The notes beneath the pieces were generated by a model. That model made no database searches. It was not told where the DNA came from and saw only the letters and a program-made list of their open reading frames with translations. The position numbers and the translations under genes are program-made. Of a stretch of 64,000 bases of DNA, positions 24,752 to 36,074 are shown piece after piece (positions within the stretch are counted from its first letter, which is position 1; each line of letters opens with the position of its first letter). This stretch comes from Neodontobutis hainanensis. Taxonomy: Eukaryota > Chordata > Actinopteri > Gobiiformes > Odontobutidae. Where the stretch lies: the NCBI GenBank assembly GCA_024349245.1, contig JALDNG010000016.1, positions 3,496,001 through 3,560,000 on the forward strand, given 5' to 3'.

Positions 24752-24921
24752 TTATTATTAATAAATAATAGGTGAAAATGCATAAAAGGTAACAATTAAA
24801 CAAATAAAAGTTGTTAATATAAAGTTCTACTGTTTTAGGCAAACACATTAGACGTGTTTATTATTGGGTTTGATCTAAAGAGGTTAGATCTAAAAGTCTA
24901 GATCTAGAAGTTAATAAGAAC
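24752..24921 (+). repeat. Dispersed repeat, copy B
   Basis: This is the partner of 20252-20420 in the same orientation. Shared blocks include AATAAATAATAGGTGAAAAT (variant), TGTTTATTATTGGGTTTGAT followed by CTAAAGAGGTT, and TTAATAAGAACT. It additionally contains short internal repeats of AGATCTA near 24886-24908. No coding is visible. Confidence 0.6.
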
Positions 24922-26962
24922 TAATTATTGAACACAAAGTAATTAACCAGGTCTAATTTCATCAGTGGCAGATTTATTGGGTTTGTATGTAAACTTTGAT
25001 AATATCCACTTATTTAGATTTTATTTAGATTTTGGATTTTTATCAACATTGTTAATATCCACTTATTATAAGTACCTAGCCTTATAAACAAAATAAATTG
25101 TATGCAAACACATGTAGAATTAGATTTTTTTTTATGTGTATTTATAAACTTACAAATGGACAAACATTTGACATTTACTTAGGGACTGTTGGAACTGGCT
25201 TTTGTGACGGTACTGGGACAGTGATGAAAAAGGTTAGTCCGGTGCCCTGATTTGTGAAATAATAAAAGGGCACTTGTTCACTTCTAATTTGTCTCAACTC
25301 AGTTCATAAAAGAAAGTTGTGACAAAATTAAATCATGAGATCATAATCGTCAATTGAATTGAACAGTAAGTTAAATGAATCTTTACCATAATCAGAATTA
25401 TTTAAAAACCTGTAATATAATGTAAATACAATATAACACAATCACCACAGTGGGATCAGGAAAATTGTAAAAATAATGATAAAAACAGGAAAACACTGCA
25501 AAGTTAATATATTCTGCATCTATTTAGTGTCCAAATAAACAGTTATGATTCTGTAATATTCCATATAACTGCCTATAACACACAAACAAAAAAACAATGT
25601 AAGCACTATTTTACTAATGAAGAAGGTAATGGTGCTTTTCCACACCCACATTGTCCAAAAACAAAAAAATATTGTATTGTTATTCAACTCTTTTAATGCA
25701 AATCCATTCATTTGAGATCTGACAGAGGCAAAAAAAAAAAACACAATAGATCTCCTCAAGAAAACGGCTGCATGTCGGTTTCAAAGGCACCATCGAGTTG
25801 ACAGACGATGTGATTTCTTAAAGCAAAGGAAGGAAATGAATGAATGGAAAAGGAATGCCAAACACACCAGCTACTTTATCTGCACCACTGTGACATGTAG
25901 TGTAAAAATGGGTTACACATACTCAAAAATGATTCAGAGTTAACACACACTAACCTAATCATTTCACCGGTGCTGCTGGAAGTGTTACACATGACTTTGA
26001 AAGTGAAAACAAACGCAGTCTTTGGTAGTTGGATTAGACCTGAGACGTTTGTACTAATAGACATGTTAGGCAGGAGATTTCTGAACTCCAACAAAGATTA
26101 TAGTGTAATTGAAAGTATTAACCCCAAAGAGCTGGAGCTGAATACTAAATAGATTTTTATAAAGCTTGAAGCATTAGAACCCAGAGGCCCTCCACCTAAT
26201 GAAGCCTCTGAAGAATAGTGTGTGTGTTTTTGGTCCTCACAAACACTAGTATGTTATGCATAACTGTCCGGTCAGCACTGTAAAAGCATGCACAAATCAA
26301 GAGTAAAAAAACGCTGTATCTAGTCAAACCTCTAAAAACTAAAAACTTTAAGTCAGATAAAACATAGTGTATAATGTAAATGTGTGCATAGTTTGTAGGT
26401 ATGATAGCAGAGGGAACTTGGTCTAGTCTTGTTGTAGCAAACAGGCGGATTAAATCTCATACTCTTCCTTGTAGAGCATGTGACCAGCTCTGGTGGTCCC
26501 GCAGAAACATGCTTTTGTCTATGAACAAACCAAACAAAGTGTTATAGGTCTCATGGAGTTCATACTTAGTTCATAAATGCTCAAAATGCATTCATTTCAG
26601 ACTGTGTGCTCATAAAATGCTCTTGTTTGTCAATTCTGTGCAATTGTAGGAAAAGAAAGTAGTGGAACTAATAGCTCCTTTACAATAGAGAGTGCATGTG
26701 TACTTTTCCAAGCTAGAGTTTTACTTCCCATTACTGATAACATAGTCTGATACGTTTAATCAAATATGTTTTCACCATGTGATCATCATGCACCAACAAA
26801 AACAGAAACATGCAAACATTAATCTGGTTTGATATCTGCTAATTCTATTACACGTTTGCCCATTATACTGTTGTGTGCTCCTTGGGCCAATAATCTGAGA
26901 ACAAGAACAGTGTTGTCTTCTCATCTAAATGCCTTTAACATTACATTTCAGATGATGAGGGT
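24922..26962. other. AT-rich gene-free DNA
   Basis: No gene recognised. The left part (to about 25140) is strongly AT-rich and may continue the old repeat cluster; TTATTTAGATTTTATTTAGA near 25011-25030 is a short local duplication. The rest is unique-looking. Open frames at 25520-26152 are short. Confidence 0.35.
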
Positions 26963-27380
26963 CAGGGCTGCAACAACTAATTGGATTAATTGATTATAAT
27001 TTAAGATTAAAATAATTGTCAACTAATTTAATAATTGATTAATTGCTAGCTGGTGTACTTAGAGACTCTGAAACCTGCCATGTGCTGAGAGAAGAGAGTT
27101 GTATTACAAAGACAAAGCAGAAAATCCACAGAAACTGTAAAAGAGATGTACAATTTGTGTTTTTGATGAAAATACATCTTTATGTGTGTATATGCTCTAT
27201 CCACATCATGATTTTTTTTGTTGTATTATCATCAGAGTAATAAAACACCTCAAGATTTTGACCACATGTCTTTGTTCGTACACCAGGTCCTCAGGCATTT
27301 ACACTCACTTCACTCTCCAATTATTAATTTATTAATAAAAAAAAGAAAAATTATAGAAATAATTGTTATTTGCAGCCCTA
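26963..27380. mobile_element. Complete non-autonomous hAT element (MITE)
   Basis: The 418-bp element starts CAGGGCTGCAACAACTAA and ends TTATTTGCAGCCCTA. The ends are inverted (AGGGCTGCAA against TTGCAGCCCT) and carry the usual hAT C/TAG terminus. It is flanked by a perfect 8-bp duplication, ATGAGGGT, at 26955-26962 and 27381-27388, the length typical of hAT integration. The subterminal regions are rich in TAATTGATTAATT-type motifs, familiar from a widespread fish family. No transposase is encoded, so it must have been moved by an enzyme supplied elsewhere. The intact duplication suggests a fairly well preserved insertion. Confidence 0.88.
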
Positions 27381-27388
27381 ATGAGGGT

Positions 27389-27769
27389 TCTAACATTTTC
27401 TTTGACATGCAACCTTATTCCCACTATTAATATGAAAACATGTATTCCTCTATAAGTGCCAAGGTAACCTTTCATCATGAATGAATCAGACAGAGACAGA
27501 CTCATAGAGTTTATGTTAATAAGCCAATTAGCCAGAGCTGACTGCTGCCGGTTTACCCAGAGAAAGAAAAAAAAAAACACCAGGCAGCTACACCAAAAGC
27601 TTGAGTCTGCCATTGTCTCCAATGATTTAGAATCTGAGGTGCAGATCTGCCTCTACAGTCTCTGGGATATGCATGACCGCCGTGCAAGAATGAAACGCTG
27701 GAGAAATGCATCAACATGCTAATGATGTAATTTCACTTTAAGGGTTTAGACGCAAGCATGTGACTTCAT
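27389..27769. other. DNA between two mobile-element relics
   Basis: No gene recognised. A-rich runs occur near 27567-27580. Overlapping short frames on both strands (27332-27622 minus and 27477-27722 plus) have no recognisable domains. The right part could already be diverged LINE sequence. Confidence 0.3.
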
Positions 27770-28185
27770 TACACCTTGTCACCTTGTGGTCCCCTTACTC
27801 ACCATTATGAACTGTATTCTAAAGTTAAATGGACGTCTTTATGACCGCCTCACTCACTGGTATGTGTTTATGTACAAAACCATCCTGAGTATCATTCCTG
27901 CCTATTTGTCTTGTCTCTAAACAAGAAAGCATTTAGGTTTTCAGCATCTTATGCTTGGAATAAATTGCAATCCAAACTTAAACTTCAAGCCCCTGTTACA
28001 CTGAATGAGAAGCTCTGGAGAAATCATTGTAGTCTACCTTGTCTGCAGACAGTGCAAGTGTTTTGTGTGAGCAAGTGTATGTTGATCTTATCTGTGTTTT
28101 ACGGTTTGCTCTTTGATCTCAATGGGACTAACCTGGTTAAAAATAATCTAAATAATAATATCAATAATAATAATAAATCCATATT
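27770..28185 (+). pseudogene. Decayed LINE 3' end: reverse-transcriptase C-terminal remnant and tail
   Basis: Plus-strand translation shows the C-terminal landmarks of fish LINE ORF2 proteins in two frames. One is DRLTHWYVFMYKTILSIIPA (frame of 27843), corresponding to the 'HW..F.YK..L...P.YL' region. After a frame change comes KKAFRFSASYAWNKLQSKLK (frame of 27911), corresponding to the 'GK.AFS..AP..WN.LQ..LKL' region. The 3' part reads AATGGGACTAACCTGGTTAA followed by an AATAAT-rich tail, a typical LINE ending. The copy is 5'-truncated, frameshifted and inactive. The exact clade is not assigned. Confidence 0.7.
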
Positions 28186-29391
28186 TATGTGTCAGGAATG
28201 TCCACTGAGGCAACCATATCCAAAAAAGTGAAACAGATGAGAAAGACTGAATGCACTGCCTCAGTCATGTAATCACATTTGAAGAAATTAGATGGCACAA
28301 GTGGTTTATCTCTGCATTAAGAAGATCTTCTTCATATCCACCTACTGTCTCTATGTCTGTCCTTTATGTTACAACAAGACCAAATTAAATGTGCCCTGGT
28401 TGAATTCTGTCTGATACCCTTTAACCACTGCCTCTGTTGTACTAACACTCACTGATAATCTACGTCCTGACAAACCGTAGACTCACTGAACTCTGTACAT
28501 TACATTTACTGTGTATGTATGGGGCATTCGTTTTGTGACAAATAAACCTGCCTTTGACCAGTTCAACAAAATGATTACTATTTGGATGTTTTCTTGACTT
28601 TCATGTGCTTTCACTCAGATTGTATTGATTGTAGATCCAGGGCTTTTATTTCTCTCAAACATACGTATTTTCTCTCGATCATTGCTTCTAGGTAACGTTA
28701 CCATATAGGGCACATACACCAAAGGCTACTTCTTTTAACGCAAACCTTGGGGTTTAAACCCCTAATCCCCTCGCCCTGATGTATTAACAATTAACATTAT
28801 CATATACAATGTTATGCCCATAGTTATTGGGATGCTACCTATTGTTGCTAAGGCACAGATTCCAATTAGCCCCCCCCACCAAAATTCCAGTTATGGATTT
28901 GTTGCCCATATCCATTCCAGTTGCTAAGGAACTGCATTTCTCCTCCTGTCATGCTAATGCCCTGGCCTCAATGACATTTTTGGGTTGTTGGTTTTACATC
29001 AACCCACTTTTTTTAATCAAACTACCTATGTGCTTTGTTTGCACTTGCATTTTCTGACATTTTCCCAGTATTTGCTTTTCCTTTGAGTCTAGTAATTACT
29101 TTGCACATTAATAAACATCCCTCCGATGTGAGAAAAAAAACATGTTCTGACAGTGCATTTCCATTTGGAGAGATGCAGTTGTTGTCTTGTTTGTACTATT
29201 TAGTTTATAATTTGAATTCCACAGGTGAAAAGTGCACAGATAGATCTCATGCATAACTGAGGATTAATGCTCTACATGGATCTGTGGCTATGTTAAATGA
29301 ATATATAAAAACTGTTCCCATTGAGTTTAGATAGCATGTCTCTTTTTATGATGGTGCCATTTGCAGATAAATGGTATGACTCTTTACTCAC
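28186..29391. other. Gene-free stretch left of the exon candidate
   Basis: No gene or repeat recognised. A C run lies at about 28870-28877. Short plus-strand frames around 28827-29256 are unremarkable. If the candidate exon at 29392-29505 is real, this would be intron on the minus strand. Confidence 0.3.
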
Positions 29392-29505
29392 CAAACGGTT
29401 TGGCACGTGAAGTGTCTGGAGGTCACCTTTCAGCAGAGTGCCTTTTGGTGTCCATGCAGTCTGCTGGGGGTGTGCGATTATCCTCCGTCGGCTGAACCAT
29501 GTCGA
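29392..29505 (-). other. Candidate internal exon, open in one frame (38 codons)
   Basis: On the minus strand a strong pyrimidine tract and acceptor (GCTTTTTCTCTTGCCACACAG minus its first base, ending just right of 29505) is followed 114 bp later by a consensus donor (CCGTTTG/GTGAGTAAAG). The length is a multiple of three and the 0-0 phase is open, starting STWFSRRRIIAHPQQTAW and ending DLQTLHVPNRL. Another frame begins with a well-placed ATG (GACATGG) but stops after 25 codons. CpG and GC content exceed the flanks. I do not recognise the peptide. It could be a coding exon, a cassette exon or a non-coding RNA exon. The signals are seen directly; expression is unknown. Confidence 0.4.
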
Positions 29506-29529
29506 CTGTGTGGCAAGAGAAAAAGCAAC

Positions 29530-32500
29530 AGGGCAGAAGGAAAATGAGCGAAAACCACAGTGTGTTTCTAAATTAGGAAGAGGAAAACACCTATGGCACT
29601 GAGAATGTGAAAACATACATTCTTCCTCTCATGCAGGAGTCGAAGGTCATTGATCAGCAGTTAATTTGTATATTTTCATACTTTTACTCACTGCCAAAAA
29701 ACTCATGTGGTTTACAATAATCCACCTTGTCATTTGCTTAAGTGTTAAACCCATTTTTCATACAATGACTTTTAATTAGAGATCTATTTGAGGAGTTTAG
29801 TCACCATTCCCCACTGGATAATATCTGTCAAAGGGAAGAATGGCATGTCTTCATGTCTAGGGAAGTGTTCATGCCTTATATAGTCTTGGTCTAGTAGAGC
29901 TGCTGCGCATAACTGGATCTAGCCAAGGGCTAAGGAAGCAGACCTTATGAGAGCTCATTAGAAGAACCTTTTAAATCTTCAGAGACAAATATGAATGCAT
30001 TATACAAAATGAACTGCCATTAAAAATAATCAAAAGTAATGGAGCAGTCTCAAGAAAGAAAAACATTTATTAAAAACGTAAGCCTTTGCTTGAAATGGGG
30101 GATAATGAGAACACTGGGACACTGTAGTATGTTCAGATCCTAAGCTTTAACAAATTAATATGTTTTTTGTATGTTGTATGCAGAAATCCCAAAGGTCATT
30201 TCAAGGAGTATTTTACTTCTAATGGAAAGTTATGTGACATTTCAAACGCACAACAGCTTTAACACAGCTACATATTTCAGTAAAAATGACGTTTTCACTG
30301 TCTACCTTTGAATATGTTTTCAGATTTGCATGTACTTAAGCACTCTTTAAAAACTAATTCAAGTTCAGTTCTCTAGCCTTTTGCAGAGGCTTTCCTGACA
30401 GGAAGGAACACTTCATTCTAATACTGATGACCTTCGTGCTTCATGTTTCAGCTGAGTCTAAAGGGGCTCCTACAAGTGGGCCATAAACACAAGACTGTTT
30501 GAGACAATTATCATTTATACATTTTCATCTTACAATCTATAGTAAGATGTAATAAGAGCCTTAATTTGCATTCAAAACTGTATAAATGAGTGGGCTTTTC
30601 CCACAATAATATGAAATTGCAATTATTCCAACAGCAAATGTATAATACCTCATTATCAATCTGCAATGCACTCCTCAAAGTAACTGATAAAATGTCAGGC
30701 AAATGTAGCAGCGCTCATTTCTAGTGTCGCTATATTTTTTTAGGATAATAAAACTTAAAGCTCGAATGCAATTGTGAGAGATAAGTATTCATAATTAATC
30801 AGCCTCATTTGTTACAGGAGCTACATCCATTTAATGAGCCTGAGGGCTGTACAAGCTACTTACACAACACTATAATATAATGTAAGAAATAAGAGCATAT
30901 TGCAAACCATCCACATAGATAGTACTTAGTAGATGTTAAAATGCCATATTTTAGCTATTATTAAACATATACCTTTGTGAACCTCTAATACAGAAAACCC
31001 AAATTAAGGAAGTATCTAAACATCCTTATGAATACTGCAGCAACATTTTATGATAAACAAGATCTCTAGTCTCAAGTCAGCTTAAAGTTTGCTTGTTTTC
31101 GAAGGACATTTTTAAGTGAATCAGTCTTTAATGTTTACCCAATCAACACTATCTGCCGCATTAAGCGTAACCCACTTAGGCAAAGTTTCTTATTCCCTGC
31201 ACAGCCTGTTTTCTTGTTTACGAGTAAATGTACTGAAAGCAATGATCCATAAGGCTGCTTATGAACTTGTGTATGCTCTATAAACCTGCTGGTGCCAGGG
31301 AAAGCTATCACTGGGATATTTACACACAGCAGAGAAGGCATAAGGGAGTCATACCACCCCTCACCGAGGCAATAGATGGAATCTGCCACTGCACACATCA
31401 GGCTGGTAACACTTCAGTTTGATAGGTTAGATTAGAAAGATCACACATAAACCACTGCAAATCACTCTCCCTCACAGTCGCACTTCTCCGTTTACACGAC
31501 TTCTTACGTCTGTCATATAAATCTTAAACCAAATATCTACAATGTATTGGCCAAAAATACATTGATATCATCATCATTCTTTCCTTTGAAGGCCATAAAG
31601 TGCAAACAACCACGCAGACCGTAACACAGCTGTTGATTAATGAGGTTGGGGATTTATGTAACAAGAGTCTAATACCTGGTGTTGTGTTGATTTAAAAGCT
31701 GTGAACCTCTGTCAGATAAAAATATGGCTCAAGCTTCACTGGTCTCCATAAGCAAAAGGGCGAGGAATGTTTGCTGAACCTGCTTATGATTTTTTTTTGC
31801 AACATCCCGATCTTGTGAAGGAAATATCCTACTGTGGTAAACGCTACAACTCTGTGTCTATGCACCTGCTTGTAAGGGCTTCGCAAGTGCATCTTTGCCT
31901 TCAGGAATTGTCTCCCGAATGGCTTTTTCTGATGAAGAGATTGATACTGCGGAGGAGTGTATATTGTTTCCAGCTGTGATACTGCATACAGGAATGTGTA
32001 GGAGTGAGACAGCTTGGCGCGTGCGTTTACGTGTGCGGAACAAAAAGACGGGCGGACGTGTGGAGACCCCGAAAGGACAGTGCGTGTGCTTCTATGGCTG
32101 AACTGTCTTTGAGATGCAGCCAAGTTCATCCTCTTACTTGTGACATACATGGAGCCAGACTGAGCCGCTCACTTGGACGCTCTCCATCTGCTCCCGCTGA
32201 TAAGGCCTGGCTACTTCATGTGAAGCAGACAGACAACACAGCTCTGTTTTGTGTGAATGTACCATGATTAAGACACGTTGCAATTCTTTCAGATCACACT
32301 AAATGAAGGCATTTTAAGACTGAGGATTTCTTGAAACACGCTACACTGTACGGTTCCCCAGCTTCTATTAATGATGCATATCTAAAATGTTGACGTTACA
32401 TTGACTTTACGTTTGTTGCGTATAAGCTGTAGCAAATAAGACCACACTCCAATCATATTTACAGTTACGTCGCAGTTAATTTTCCTCCCGAGGACTCCCT

Positions 32501-32796
32501 CAGCCTTCGAGGTGGACAGGCACACTCTGTTAATTGGTTTACACATGTCAGCTAGGGAACTCAATTGCAGGCAATGAAAGAGGCCTGAAGCAGCTTGACC
32601 GAAATAAGAGCCTAATCAGACTGATGCCCAAAGCCCACGTTTTCCCCTGGCGTCTACCGATGCACAAGTAAAACGGGAAGATGTTTAATGGTGTAAACGA
32701 ACCTTCCACCTCGACTAAAAGTGCGTTCCCCGATCAACACTATAGGCACACCCCACTGGACAAAGCTCACCGTGAAATTATTTATGAGTCAAAACT
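29530..32796. other. Gene-free stretch with enhancer-like unique DNA
   Basis: No recognised gene. 30755-30860 (CATAATTAATCAGCCTCATT and following bases) and 29880-29960 look like conserved non-coding DNA. 31900-32200 has raised CpG density. It carries the longest open frame of the window (minus 31692-32150, 152 codons), but that frame is overlapped by plus-strand frames over the same interval and shows no known domain, so I leave it uncalled. Confidence 0.3.
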
Positions 32797-32890
32797 AGGG
32801 ATGCAACGAGATTATCTTGGCCAGAATAATTGCAATTAATGATATTATATTGTTAATTCCCTAATCTTTTTATCCCTAAAAGATTAAAAC
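32797..32890 (+). mobile_element. Possible hAT-like end fragment
   Basis: TAGGGATGCAACGAGATTAT followed by GGCCAGAATAATTGCAATTA resembles the start of fish hAT-type elements ('AGGGATGCACGATATTATCGGCC'). No right end or target duplication was found, so this is a tentative call with approximate limits. Confidence 0.35.
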
Positions 32891-35800
32891 AGACCAATAT
32901 CAAACTGGCCACATACATTTTAATGAGCATAGCCTAATTATCCTTTAGTGTGCATGTTCCAGCAACACCAGCCATCATTTCTTCACACACACCTGAACAA
33001 ACCTGGGATGGATTTATTACATGCACAGTGTAAAATAAATTTATATGTGCACTCCAGTTAAAATTATAACCCAGACAAGGGAGGGTTGTTTTTCATTTGC
33101 ACTGCCCCGTGAAATTTTGAAAATAAAACCTGTCTGATAGCGATAAGTGTGCAGGTGACAAGACTTTGAGCTTCCAAATTAAGCAGTTTATTTATTAATC
33201 CCACAATAACGCTGTTGGAAGACAAATAAACCCCAGCAACAAAACAGCCTGGTCAGAGGCTTCCTTTTATTCTTTTACAATTTGAAACTTTTGGTTATAT
33301 CAGAAAATTTGTGAGCCATCTGCACTTTCACAGTTCTGTCTAGTGTCACCCCTGAGTGGTCTTGTTAAGAAGTGTGTCCAAAAGTTCCAACAAATGGATG
33401 AATTCCTGGACTGCTTCTGTGAAAGGTTGAGGAGAGGTTGACAGACTTTATCACCATAACTACAGCTGATGAGCTGAACATGCAATGCTTCCTGTTAAAC
33501 GAGCCTTAGCCCATGGAGGTGGACCAATTGGCAGGAAATGAGACCAAATTGATTGAGGAACAGATGGGAGAGACGAAGCCATTATAAGCACACAAGGCTG
33601 CGAAGGAAGGAAGTGAAGATAGAGGGAGAGCATGCAAGCATAAGACAGAATATTTAAACTGGCAATATTGCTTTGTTTTATGGCAGAGTATGTTAATGCA
33701 AATATGATTTTTTTTTTCATGTAGTAACCATGGTATGAGTGTGCTTCTGATGCAATCGTTTCACAAAACAGCACAAGAGGAAACAGGGAGTCCTTGAGAT
33801 TTCGCCAAATACAAATCTTTCCTGGCCTCCCACATCAGTGAAAAGTCTTCTTTCTAAGATACAATATCTCTTACTGACAGTGAATTCATATTTGACTCAC
33901 TGCTTTAGACTCCTCAGCACTTATGGCCCAAAAGTAGCACAAGAGCTATGCAGACATCTTCCAAAGCCAAGCATTCTGACGTGCAGCGGGAGAGTAAGCT
34001 AACTTAAAAGTCACTTGATCATCTTAAGACACTTGCCGGCACTCCTTAATTTAAGGTATTCGAATACATTTTGTAAAATTAGAGCAAATGCCACTACAGT
34101 ATTTTTGAAGAAGAAGTTGTTGAAGTAGTTTGAGAATTAGTTTTGTGTGTGTATGATTGCAGAGTATGCAATGAAAAGATGATACACTAAATAGAAGCAG
34201 TGGAGCAATTAGCACAGAACCACAAAAGTAAAAGTAAGTAAAAAAGTGCCTGCATCAGCACAGCAGCTAACTAGTAATGTGTGTGTGTCTCATAAACTAA
34301 AAAAAGAAAAAAAAGTGAACTATCTATGCAGTTTTACAGCAGGTTACAGTTTCTTTTCAACAACAAAAGGAGAGCGGCTTGTTATCGTCCATAACGCTGA
34401 CAGAAGCTGCACATAAGCAGAAATATTAGCACTACTTATAAAACCACCAAGGCATGTAATTATGTATGTGGATTATCATTACCTTCAAAGAAAATGTATA
34501 ACGACAAAAATATATAAGCAAACTGTTTTTATTATTATTTGATTATGTTGTTTTTGGGCCTCAGCATGAAAGCAATATTTTTTAAGTTAAGTTCCGCATT
34601 GTGTTTATAGCTTTGCAATGACCCTGGGAGGCAAATGGCATAATACAACAATTCAGAAATAATGCCTGTAGTAAAAACAAGTTTAAGTGTAGCACTGATA
34701 CAGCAGCCACACTCTGTCATCAGTTCCAGTGAATCAGCCTGTATGTTGTGTAGAGACAGCCACATGCGCTGACCTGACACAGTTAGGGTCAACTGATGAC
34801 CATTTTTCTTGTTGTGTCAGAGATGAAGACCCCATATAAATCTTTGTAAACTGTGTGAGACCGTACAAAAATATACCAAAAGCTACTTCACATTTAACAG
34901 TGAAATATAGGATGTCATACATAATATAACATAATATAGATTGATTTTTTTTGCATAGCTGCTATATAATCAAAGTCCAATAATCTCGATGTTACAGCTC
35001 GCTGTGGATTACCTTCAATAGACTTTACATGCATTAAATCTTTCATTGTGTAAGCCATTTACATGGGAATATTTTAGAAAGCCTGTCTGTGGGAATTGTT
35101 ATCATGGCAGGTTTACATCATCCACATTACAAAAATGGGAAGTAACGATCAGTAAATGATTTTATGATTCAACTAGAGATAATGTGCACAACTCTTTAAG
35201 GCAACACTCACAAACTTTTTTGGAGTTGGTACCAACTTTTTGATTCTTACTGAAACTGCTCAGCTGCAAATGAAAAAAAGGACTGTTTCAAATCAATATG
35301 CATTTGTACTGATTTAGTGAGATATGTTCGACACTATATAGTAGTTTGCCGCATCACAAAGTGGAGTATCTTGTCAAATTTGGTGATTTAAATACAATTA
35401 GCAAAAAAATAAATAAAAAATAAAAAATAAAAAAAAGCTATACACTGACTAATGCAGCTGCTAGCTCCAGAGCAGCTAAAATAATGGCTATAGGGACTCA
35501 ACAGATGATAATAATCCTCAGAGAAGACAACATTGGAAAATGCTTTGGTTTAGCAAAGTGGCAGATAATTGATATAAACAGTTACAGTGTGCAGCATACT
35601 TTGTGGATTTATGCAAATTAGCCATGTGCTTCAGAGCGATTTCTGCCTATTATTAACAAGACTTGTAAATCATATTAGTCCCAGTCTTTGGAAACAGAGA
35701 GGACTGAAACAAAAAAAGTATCCAACCTAAACTGCTTTATTTTCATTGTGAGGGTAATGCAGACTGCTGCTGCTTTGTTTTTGTTTTTGTTAGTGCAAAA

Positions 35801-35987
35801 AAACTGTTGAAGTACCTTTTTACACTAAGCCTTTTTAATTTTTTTATCCATGTTACCCAGTGCTACCTGGAAACCATTAAAATTACTTTGAGGCTCAGTA
35901 TTATAATGACTTTGATGGTTATGTGTTCTATGGCAAAAATTAACATAGTGTTTCTTAAATCGAATTAACATATATTATATATTGTAT

Positions 35988-35991
<4 letters not shown>
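32891..35991. other. Gene-free stretch
   Basis: Mostly unique AT-rich DNA. On the minus strand at 33598-33632 a long pyrimidine tract ends in CCTTCCTTCGCAG, a strong acceptor-like site. It is followed by an open frame with a well-placed ATG (ATAATGG) of about 40 codons ending in TAG. The only donor-like GT (TTATG/GTGATA at 33454) is mediocre. An A-rich low-complexity run covers 35403-35436. Confidence 0.3.
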
Positions 35992-36062
<71 letters not shown>

Positions 36063-36074
36063 ATGTGTGTGTGT
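35992..36074. repeat. GT/AC dinucleotide microsatellite
   Basis: An uninterrupted TG run covers 35992-36060, with a short GCAT interruption and a further GT run to 36074. Long GT arrays are common in fish genomes, are highly length-variable and can adopt Z-DNA. The valine-cysteine repeat read from it is an artefact of the repeat and not a protein. Confidence 0.97.

Noticed and set aside
31692..32150. Minus-strand open frame of 152 codons, the longest in the window
   Set aside because: No recognisable domain or signal. Three plus-strand frames and another minus-strand frame are open over the same interval, and there is no splice or promoter context. Slightly raised CpG/GC content lowers stop-codon density there.
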